Shown piece after piece: positions 1-4,545 of a stretch of 6,097 nucleotides of DNA. Origin of the DNA: Candidatus Hecatellales archaeon (GTDB lineage Archaea; Thermoproteota; Bathyarchaeia; Hecatellales; Hecatellaceae). The position numbers were made by a program, and so were the translations under genes. Numbering within the stretch: the stretch's first letter is position 1; each line of letters opens with the position of its first letter. The notes under the pieces are model-generated. The model did no database searches. It saw only the letters and a list, made by a program, of their open reading frames with translations, and was not told where the DNA came from. The stretch is from contig QMYF01000038.1 of the NCBI GenBank assembly GCA_003662515.1, positions 1 through 6,097 on the forward strand, read 5' to 3'.

Positions 1-121
1 GGAAATGGCTGGGGATGAAAAACCCCTCATAGCCGGCTGCAGCCCCACCAACACATACCAGAATAACTGAAAGCAGAAGGAAGGGTGTTCTAACCGTTAG
101 AAGCCAGTCTTTAAGGTTCAA
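1..121 (-). CDS. UbiA-like prenyltransferase, N-terminal part (truncated by window edge)
   Basis: Reading the minus strand from a TTG at 121-119 gives 40 uninterrupted codons to the window edge. The product begins MNLKDWLLTVRTPFLLLSV, continues through a hydrophobic stretch (about residues 13-28, ending VCVGGAAAG) and then YEGFFIPSHF. A short amphipathic start, an R-T/A-P-F motif and a first membrane helix rich in Leu/Val/Gly/Ala look like the N terminus of archaeal UbiA-family polyprenyltransferases (MenA/UbiA-like integral membrane enzymes that attach isoprenoid chains to aromatic or other acceptors). The catalytic Asp-rich motifs would lie beyond the edge, so the family call is inference. 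The start is uncertain: no Shine-Dalgarno precedes the TTG, and the frame stays open upstream to a TAG at about 178-176. A TATA-like element at 151-160 would put transcription initiation close to the TTG, which fits a short leader. The gene is divergent from the RNase P RNA gene. Confidence 0.6.
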   Translation of the reverse strand, partial: MNLKDWLLTVRTPFLLLSVILVCVGGAAAGYEGFFIPSHF

Positions 122-150
122 GGCTTCAAGACAGGAATGGGGAGGTAACC

Positions 151-160
151 TTATTTTAAA
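151..160. promoter_or_regulatory. Shared TATA-like element between UbiA-like gene and rnpB
   Basis: TTATTTTAAA lies about 26 bp upstream of the 5' end of RNase P RNA (position 182), the normal archaeal TATA-to-start distance. Read on the minus strand it is TTTAAAATAA, placed to drive the divergent UbiA-like gene. It sits inside an inverted repeat, AACCTT at 147-152 and AAGGTT at 159-164, so the flanks (where TFB would contact DNA) are the same in both directions. Use in both directions is inferred from spacing and symmetry. Confidence 0.55.
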
Positions 161-181
161 GGTTGCCCTTCTAGCCTACCT

Positions 182-499
182 GAGGGCTGGCGAGCGGGAG
201 GGCGGCTTCCCAGCCCCCTGAGGGCTGGAGGAAACTCCGCCCACCAGGTGGACCGCGGCGCCGTAAGGCGCTGGGGGGAGACCCCCAAGGCCGGAGCAGA
301 AACGACACGTCCCAACCCTCATGGCTATGATGAGATGCCATCCAAGTCTTGGAGGACGGGTTGGGGAGCGTTGAAACGGCCGGCCCGCGGGGTGCAAGGG
401 CAAATAGGCGCCGATGAAGCCCACCTGAGGTGCGGGTAGCCCGCAAAGTCGCATGCCGCCCAGAACAGAAGGCGGGTTACTCCCCGCACGCCAGCCCTC
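182..499 (+). ncRNA. rnpB: RNase P RNA (archaeal type)
   Basis: This is the catalytic RNA of RNase P, which removes the 5' leader from tRNA precursors. The ends are set by a perfect 11-bp P1 helix, 182-192 with 489-499. Inside it are P2 (194-200 with 480-487, one bulge) and the P3 hairpin (210-216 with 222-228). The universal core is present: GAGGAAACTCCGCCC at 228-242, and at the 3' side ACAGAAGGCGGGTTACTCC at 465-483. P4 pairs 237-241 with 471-475. Two neighbouring hairpins are capped by GNRA tetraloops: 258-262/267-271 with GTAA, and 273-277/282-286 with GAGA, resembling P8 and P9. An 8-bp helix, 311-318 with 358-365, closes the P10-P12 arm. A further stem is at 432-436/440-444. Helices were paired by eye; the names of the distal ones are tentative. 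The length, about 318 nt, suits archaeal type A. Reading frames crossing this stretch are spurious. The TATA-like element at 151-160 is correctly spaced as promoter. Confidence 0.95.
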
Positions 500-506
500 C
501 GCCAAC

Positions 507-512
507 TTTAAA
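507..512 (+). promoter_or_regulatory. TATA-like element for the 125-aa membrane protein gene
   Basis: TTTAAA lies just behind the 3' end of RNase P RNA and 25 nt before the ATG at 538. At the usual archaeal spacing the transcript would begin at about 535-538, giving a leaderless or nearly leaderless mRNA. This fits the absence of any Shine-Dalgarno sequence before that ATG. Transcription from the rnpB promoter remains possible. Confidence 0.4.
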
Positions 513-537
513 CCATCAGACTTCCATACAACTAAAC

Positions 538-915
538 ATGAACCTTACAGTTTTCCTCGGGATTGCAGCCTTCACCTACCTTTTCAACCTACCCTTCGGA
601 TATTGGAGGGCTGGAGTTCGAAAGCTGAGCCGCCACTGGATTCTGGCAGTTCACCTCCCCGTTCCAGCAATCTTCACCCTGCGCGTGCTGTTAGGTGTAA
701 GGCTGGAGTTTATCCCTTTGCTGGTGGCAGCTTTCTTCCTCGGCCAGCTTACCGGAGGGAAAATTAGAAGGCTTCTAGCCGGAAAACTGGAGGTCTCCCT
801 ATGCCTTATATGGGACTTGGTAAGGCTGCTTGGAGGGAAGGCTGAAGGAAGGGTTAAACCAGCTCAGAGAGAGGCTGAAGCCTTCAACCACACCCTTCCA
901 ATGCAACTGTTTTAA
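538..915 (+). CDS. Uncharacterised small archaeal membrane protein, 125 aa
   Basis: I cannot assign a function. The ATG at 538 was chosen because the longer open frame (from 430) begins inside RNase P RNA and its first 36 residues are not protein-like, whereas MNLTVFLGIAAFTYLF starts a clear membrane helix. Hydrophobic segments lie at about residues 3-20, 35-52 and 56-72, and a weaker one at 84-98. The loop between the first two carries FNLPFGYWRAGVRKLSRHW (residues 16-34) followed by HLPVP (39-43), and the third helix ends GQLTGGKIRR (69-78). These Pro/Gly/Arg-rich turns look conserved rather than random, and I believe similar small membrane proteins occur in other archaea, but I cannot name a family. 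The tail (about 100-125) is polar. There is no signal peptide cleavage site or catalytic motif. It lies 38 nt after rnpB and 52 nt before the flavoprotein gene; a shared transcript with the latter is possible. Confidence 0.75.
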   Translation: MNLTVFLGIAAFTYLFNLPFGYWRAGVRKLSRHWILAVHLPVPAIFTLRVLLGVRLEFIPLLVAAFFLGQLTGGKIRRLLAGKLEVSLCLIWDLVRLLGGKAEGRVKPAQREAEAFNHTLPMQLF

Positions 916-967
916 GGCTTTCAAGCTGTAAGGCTAGAATAGTTAGGTTTTGGAGGCGGAAGAAAGG

Positions 968-1576
968 ATGGCTAAAATTTTGGGGATAATGGGAAGCCAC
1001 AGGCAGGGTGGTGCAACCGAATTCTACCTCAACGAGGCCTTAAAGGCGGCTCGAGAGGAAGGCGTAGAGGTGGAAATGGTTTCCCTCCACGATAAGGACA
1101 TAAAGTTCTGCCGGGTCTGCTACGAGTGCAGGCCTGAAAACAAGGGCTGCTGCACCCTTAAAGATGACGCCCTCGAAATTTTAAGGCGAATGGAGGAGGC
1201 TGACGGAATTCTCATCGCTACACCTGTATATTTCGGGTTGCCCTCCAGCAGGCTTAAAGCTCTCATGGACAGGACGATCTCCCTCAGGGTTGCAGGCTTT
1301 AAGCTTAGAAATAAGGTTGGAGGAGCCCTAGCCGTTGGAGCCCACAGGCATGGAGGCCAAGAAATAGCCTTAACGGCCATCCACGCCTGGATGCTTGTCC
1401 ACGACATGCTGGTGGTAAGCGACGGCATGCCCACCGCCCACTTCGGGGCGGCAGGCTTCGCCCGGGGGAGAGCTGACGCCGAGAAAGATGAGATAGGGGT
1501 TAAGCTGGCCAGAAACCTTGGAAAACGTTTAGCCCAGGCGGTTAAACTCCTCGAGAAAGCTGGGAAACAGGAATAG
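968..1576 (+). CDS. Iron-sulfur flavoprotein (Isf-type NADPH-dependent FMN reductase family)
   Basis: A 202-aa flavodoxin-fold protein. An FMN phosphate loop is seen at residues 9-18 (GSHRQGGATE). A compact cysteine motif follows, C48-x2-C51-x2-C54-x6-C61 with an adjacent C62. This is the arrangement that binds a [4Fe-4S] cluster in archaeal iron-sulfur flavoproteins such as Methanosarcina Isf (CX2CX2CX4-7C). Residues 85-102 (TPVYFGLPSSRLKALMDR) match the family's FMN-binding strand and helix, and GAHRHGGQE (124-132) and the GAAGFARGRAD segment (160-170) are also typical. Isf proteins are soluble electron carriers using ferredoxin-like donors; roles in peroxide or O2 reduction have been proposed for the family. 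The partner here is unknown. The ATG at 968 has GGAGG at 952-956, 11 nt upstream; a TTG at 950 would overlap that site, so the ATG is preferred. The gene ends 32 nt before tsr3 and probably shares its transcript. Confidence 0.9.
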   Translation: MAKILGIMGSHRQGGATEFYLNEALKAAREEGVEVEMVSLHDKDIKFCRVCYECRPENKGCCTLKDDALEILRRMEEADGILIATPVYFGLPSSRLKALMDRTISLRVAGFKLRNKVGGALAVGAHRHGGQEIALTAIHAWMLVHDMLVVSDGMPTAHFGAAGFARGRADAEKDEIGVKLARNLGKRLAQAVKLLEKAGKQE

Positions 1577-1589
1577 CCGGAAAAGGTTA

Positions 1590-1608
1590 GGGGAGCCTCT
1601 CAAAGAGG
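1590..1608 (+). promoter_or_regulatory. Ribosome-binding region of tsr3 with hairpin in the spacer
   Basis: GGGGAG at 1590-1595 is the best Shine-Dalgarno candidate but lies 13 nt from the ATG at 1609. The spacer is itself a small inverted repeat, CCTCT (1596-1600) and AGAGG (1604-1608) around CAA. Folding it would bring GGGGAG close to the ATG. The alternative site, the AGAGG arm, touches the start codon and is too close to act normally. The effect on translation is inferred. Confidence 0.4.
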
Positions 1609-2127
1609 ATGGTTAAACTTTACGCCTACATGCTTGAGCAGGACGATCCTTCCAAGTGCACCTCCAGCAAGCTTTGCCGGTTCGGCCTGGCGGAAAGGGT
1701 TGGCAAACCCTTCAGAAGGCTTAGGCAGGCTATTCTCCTAAACCCTTTCGCCCCTAAGGTTCTCTCCGTCCAGGACAGGCTTAGAGCTGAACGCTGGGGA
1801 ATAGCCGTGGTAGACTGCTCTTGGGAGCAGGTCAGAGAAGTAGCCTGGAAACGTTTCCCAGGAGTCCACCGGAGGCTCCCCCTGCTCCTAGCCGGAAACC
1901 CTGTAAGCTACGGGAAGCTGGCGAGGCTTAGCTCGCTGGAGGCCCTGGCAGCAGCCCTCTACATTTTAGGGTTTAAAGAGCAGGCTTGGAGGCTGGCATC
2001 CCTCTACAAGTGGGCTCCAAAATTCCTAGAGCTCAACATGGAGCCCCTAGAAGCCTACAGTTCAGCCTCTTCCCCGGAGGAAATAAGGAAAATCGAAAAA
2101 GAGTTTTTCCCGGGGCTAGTGGACTGA
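1609..2127 (+). CDS. tsr3: Tsr3-type rRNA aminocarboxypropyltransferase (DUF367)
   Basis: A 172-aa protein of the Tsr3 family, which moves the 3-amino-3-carboxypropyl group of S-adenosylmethionine onto a pseudouridine in small-subunit rRNA (helix 31 hypermodification; EC 2.5.1.157 for the eukaryal enzyme). Recognised family blocks in order: LEQDDPSKCTSSKL (residues 9-22), LLNPFAPKVLSVQDR (43-57), GIAVVDCSWE (64-73), then R89-LPLLLAGNPVSYGKL (90-104) leading into LSSLEALAAALYILG (107-121). The N-terminal blocks belong to the RNA-binding domain and the GNPVSYGKL/EALAAALYI region to the SAM-binding, SPOUT-like domain. The length is close to that of archaeal homologues (about 165-200 aa), so it appears intact. 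The start at 1609 places the conserved YxYxLEQDDP block near the N terminus as expected. It is the last gene of the plus-strand run, 32 nt after the flavoprotein gene, and its final 12 nt overlap the 3' end of the converging SepCysS gene. Confidence 0.93.
   Translation: MVKLYAYMLEQDDPSKCTSSKLCRFGLAERVGKPFRRLRQAILLNPFAPKVLSVQDRLRAERWGIAVVDCSWEQVREVAWKRFPGVHRRLPLLLAGNPVSYGKLARLSSLEALAAALYILGFKEQAWRLASLYKWAPKFLELNMEPLEAYSSASSPEEIRKIEKEFFPGLVD
2081..2100 (-). terminator. Possible oligo-T terminator for the rfcS-rfcL-SepCysS transcript
   Basis: On the minus strand, just past the SepCysS stop (2116), three T-runs occur in about 20 nt: T5 (2100-2096), T4 (2092-2089) and T3 (2083-2081). Clustered T-tracts without a stem are the usual archaeal intrinsic terminator. 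They lie antisense inside tsr3. The same bases encode Glu/Lys-rich residues of Tsr3, so they may be there for coding reasons only. Confidence 0.3.
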
Positions 2128-3306
2128 CAGCCCATACTTCCGGGCGATGTCGTGGAAGGCTTCAGCCACCTTTTTAACCTCATCCCAGGTGAGGCCGTAA
2201 ACATTCAATTTGAAATGTTTGGTTAAGCCTGGCTGAACGCCTACTATGCCTCTCTCCCTAAGCTCCTCATAGAGGAAGAAGCCCCTCCGCTTATGGGTTT
2301 TAGAAACCCTGTGGAAGCCTTCCGACTCCACATGGATGAGCGTATGCCTTTTAGGTTTCTCGCCTAGAAGCCTTGTCCCCTCAATACGCTCCAGCTGCTC
2401 CACCATGTATTGAGCCTTTTTCACTTCTTCTTCCCAGCGTTGAACCCGCTCCACCACGTAGGGGAAGGAAGCCACGAGGCTGGCTAGTGGGGCCCCCATA
2501 ACCGTACACCCGAGGAGGGCTAACTCCTTGTTTGGAAACCTTCTCCCCGACCAGTCCCCCTGAACCTTCGACCTAGCCAAAACCTTTTCTGCTAGAGGCC
2601 CCCTCAAGGCGAGGATTCCTGTGGGGGCTGAGGCAGCCCAGCTTTTATGGCCGCTTCCAGCTATAATGTCCACTTCCAAGTCTTTGCCGTTGACAGGCAT
2701 AACTCCCGCCGTGTAGGCGGCGTTCAGCAGAAGCGGAACCCCGTATTCATGGCAGATCTTGGCGACAGGTTTAGGGTCTTTAAGGTTCCCGTAAAGGTTG
2801 TCGACGTGGGTTAGAAGGGCGACTGCCGGAGGCTTCCCCGTCTCCCTTTTAACCTCCTCAATCTTCTCAGCGTAGGCTTCAGGGTTAATCCTGTATTCTG
2901 GAGGTCCCTCATGAGGCACCTCTTTAACCCTAAGCCCAGCCAACTCCGCAGCCAGATAGGTGGAATAGTGGGCTAAACTGTCCACCACGACGGTGTCGCC
3001 AGGCCTCCCCAGCATCCTGAAAACTATAAACTTGGATTCCCTGCAGCGGGTGGTCACCCTAGCCACATCCATGCCGAGGAATTTGGCTAGGTCAGCCATG
3101 AAGCTGGCTATGGGAGGCTTCTTAATGGCGTCCAGCCTAGCCTCCTTAGGCGGGCAGAAGTCGCAGATGGAATATCCGTCTCCAAACTCTAGGAGGGCTC
3201 TGCGAGCTGCCTCCGAAAGGATGCCGCCCCGCTGAATGGGGTGAACGTTAATATATCCAGACTTGTAAGGCCGGGAGATTCCAGCATAACGTTCAAGCCC
3301 GCTCAA
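2116..3306 (-). CDS. pscS: O-phosphoseryl-tRNA:Cys-tRNA synthase (SepCysS)
   Basis: A 396-aa PLP enzyme that converts phosphoseryl-tRNA(Cys), made by SepRS, into Cys-tRNA(Cys) (EC 2.5.1.73). Family blocks seen: NVHPIQRGGIL (residues 20-30), FGDGYSICDFC (41-51), DSLAHYSTYLAAE (109-121), LLTHVDNLYGNL (164-175), LLLNAAYTAGVMPVNGK (192-208), SGHKSWAASAPTG (218-230) with PLP lysine K221, LLGCTVMGAP (264-273), and the C-terminal RRGFFLYEELRERGI and VQPGLTKHFKLNVYGL. C48, C51 and C267 correspond to the three cysteines needed for activity and Fe-S/persulfide chemistry in the Methanocaldococcus enzyme. Unusual points: extra residues after C51 (PPKEA before RLD), an added stretch before the C267 block (about 248-258), and TTRCRESKF at 85-93 where HGAREGKF-like sequence is usual, adding C88. 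The TTG start at 3306 is supported by GAGGGGG with a 5-nt spacer. It lies 20 nt after rfcL, so is probably co-transcribed with the RFC genes. SepRS and SepCysE are not in the window. Confidence 0.93.
   Translation of the reverse strand: MSGLERYAGISRPYKSGYINVHPIQRGGILSEAARRALLEFGDGYSICDFCPPKEARLDAIKKPPIASFMADLAKFLGMDVARVTTRCRESKFIVFRMLGRPGDTVVVDSLAHYSTYLAAELAGLRVKEVPHEGPPEYRINPEAYAEKIEEVKRETGKPPAVALLTHVDNLYGNLKDPKPVAKICHEYGVPLLLNAAYTAGVMPVNGKDLEVDIIAGSGHKSWAASAPTGILALRGPLAEKVLARSKVQGDWSGRRFPNKELALLGCTVMGAPLASLVASFPYVVERVQRWEEEVKKAQYMVEQLERIEGTRLLGEKPKRHTLIHVESEGFHRVSKTHKRRGFFLYEELRERGIVGVQPGLTKHFKLNVYGLTWDEVKKVAEAFHDIARKYGLSVH
2171..2175 (+). terminator. Possible oligo-T stop for the tsr3 transcript
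   Basis: The plus strand has T5 at 2171-2175, about 44 nt after the tsr3 stop and antisense within the SepCysS gene. It is the first T-run after the gene and has no clear stem. Weak evidence only. Confidence 0.2.
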
Positions 3307-3311
3307 GACTT

Positions 3312-3318
3312 CCCCCTC
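3312..3318 (-). promoter_or_regulatory. Shine-Dalgarno fixing the TTG start of SepCysS
   Basis: Minus-strand GAGGGGG at 3318-3312 is followed by 5 nt (AAGTC) and the TTG at 3306-3304. It lies in the 20-nt gap after the rfcL stop. No in-frame ATG exists before the conserved NVHPIQRGG block, so the TTG is the best start. Confidence 0.65.
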
Positions 3319-3326
3319 AGGAAAGC

Positions 3327-4538
3327 TTAACCATAAAAGGAGGCGAGCATTTTAAGGTCTTCCTTTGAAGCCTCTAAGGCTGAGGCGAGTCTGCGGGCAA
3401 ACCTTTCATCTTGCTGGGCGAGGTAGAGAAGGTAGGGGAGAAACTCTGTTTTAACCTTCCGGGTGGAGCAGTGAAGCCTTGAAGCCAGTCTCCCTAGCAG
3501 GCTGTTTAAACGCTCCCTCTCAGCCATGGTTTTCGAAAAGAAGCTTAACCTTTCAGGGCGCTGATACCGGGTGAACTTCCGGTAGGGCTCCCTTTTAGCC
3601 TGGGAAACTCCAGCCGTCATCAGGTCCATCATGTAGGCTTGCATCCTCCAGTTCTGCCTGCGGATAACCCTGCTCCGGAAAAGGTCAGCCTTAGCCAAAG
3701 CCTCGTAGGCTTCAGCCAAATCCTCCAGCCTCTCATACTCATTCACAATGTTCTGTTCAATCCACCAGAAAACCTCGTCGGGGTCCATGTCAACGTTGAT
3801 CACGGAAAGCTTGGCTGAAAGCGCCGACCTAGACTTGAAAACTCCTCTTAAAGCCTCGAAAATGTCGGCTTCCCTCTCACGCTTCCCAAGGATTTCAAGG
3901 TCACGTAGGGTTATCTGTTTTCTGCCCCTTGCAAGGGTTTCCAAGTCTAGGATGGCTCCTCGAAGGTCTCCCTGGTTTCGCTCGGCAATAGCCTTAAGCG
4001 CTTGAGGGTCGGCTTTAACGCCTTCCCGCTGGCAGATTTCCGCCAGCCTTTTAACGGCATCCCTCACGGGAACCTTCTTAAACTCTATAAGCTCGCAGAG
4101 GCTTCTAATCTCGTAAAGCTTCCTATCCCAAGGGTCGTTAGCCGTTAAAACCACGGGGAAAACCGACTCCCTAATAATTTTCACGATGGCTCTAACACCG
4201 CCTCTATCGCTTTGAGCCTGAAGCCCATCTATTTCGTCGATAAGGATAAGTTTCCCCCGGGTTCCCAGCAGAGAGGTTTCCCTAACACCCCTCCCAAGGA
4301 AATGTTCAATGCGCTCCTCCGAACGCACGTCGGAGGCGTTGGTTTCAAGCAGGTCTAAGCCTTTCTCTCTGGCTAAAGCTTCAACCGTACAAGTTTTACC
4401 GTTGCCTGGAGGCCCGTAGAGGAGGGCTGCCTTCGAACCCGGCTTCCAAGCTTCAAACCACTTTAAAAGCCTAGTTTTCGCCTCTGTCTGGTCTGCCACC
4501 TCTTTCAGGCTTCGAGGCTTATATTTCACCGTCCACAT
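3327..4538 (-). CDS. rfcL: Replication factor C large subunit
   Basis: A 403-aa AAA+ ATPase, the single large subunit that completes the archaeal clamp loader with four RFC small subunits and loads PCNA on primed DNA. Motifs: KYKPRSLKEVADQ near the start (residues 5-17), Walker A GPPGNGKT (42-49), LETNASDVRSEERI (64-77), Walker B LILIDEIDG (97-105), sensor 1 LTAND (131-135), and sensor 2 GDLRGAILDLE (190-200). The helical collar domain fills roughly 220-400. The start follows the rfcS stop by 7 nt with only a weak ribosome site, suggesting translational coupling. The protein ends in KEDLKMLASFYG just where the collar domain normally finishes. The Lys-rich tail and terminal PIP box (QxxhxxFF-like) common in archaeal large subunits are not evident, leaving at best a degenerate LxxLxxFY. 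There is no room for a missing tail, since the next gene begins 20 nt on. Function as RfcL is well supported by motifs and by pairing with rfcS. Confidence 0.95.
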   Translation of the reverse strand: MWTVKYKPRSLKEVADQTEAKTRLLKWFEAWKPGSKAALLYGPPGNGKTCTVEALAREKGLDLLETNASDVRSEERIEHFLGRGVRETSLLGTRGKLILIDEIDGLQAQSDRGGVRAIVKIIRESVFPVVLTANDPWDRKLYEIRSLCELIEFKKVPVRDAVKRLAEICQREGVKADPQALKAIAERNQGDLRGAILDLETLARGRKQITLRDLEILGKREREADIFEALRGVFKSRSALSAKLSVINVDMDPDEVFWWIEQNIVNEYERLEDLAEAYEALAKADLFRSRVIRRQNWRMQAYMMDLMTAGVSQAKREPYRKFTRYQRPERLSFFSKTMAERERLNSLLGRLASRLHCSTRKVKTEFLPYLLYLAQQDERFARRLASALEASKEDLKMLASFYG

Positions 4539-4545
4539 GGCCTGT

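Noticed and set aside
14..70. Possible C/D box guide RNA (GGATGAA near 13-19, CTGA at 67-70)
   Set aside because: The C box is a poor match, no internal D'/C' pair is convincing, and the opposite strand is better explained as the start of a membrane protein gene.
171..505. Several open frames of 60-110 codons on both strands across the region 171-505
   Set aside because: They lie within RNase P RNA, whose helices and conserved core explain the sequence. Their products are Pro/Arg/Gly-rich with no protein-family features.
430..537. N-terminal extension of the 125-aa membrane protein to a start at 430
   Set aside because: The extension is read from the 3' third of RNase P RNA and is not protein-like. 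The ATG at 538 begins the first membrane helix and has a suitable TATA element.
2993..3235. Plus-strand open frame opposite the SepCysS gene
   Set aside because: It is antisense to highly conserved SepCysS codons and its product has no recognisable features. The same holds for plus-strand frames at 3748-4005, 4699-4884 and 5152-5502 opposite the RFC genes.
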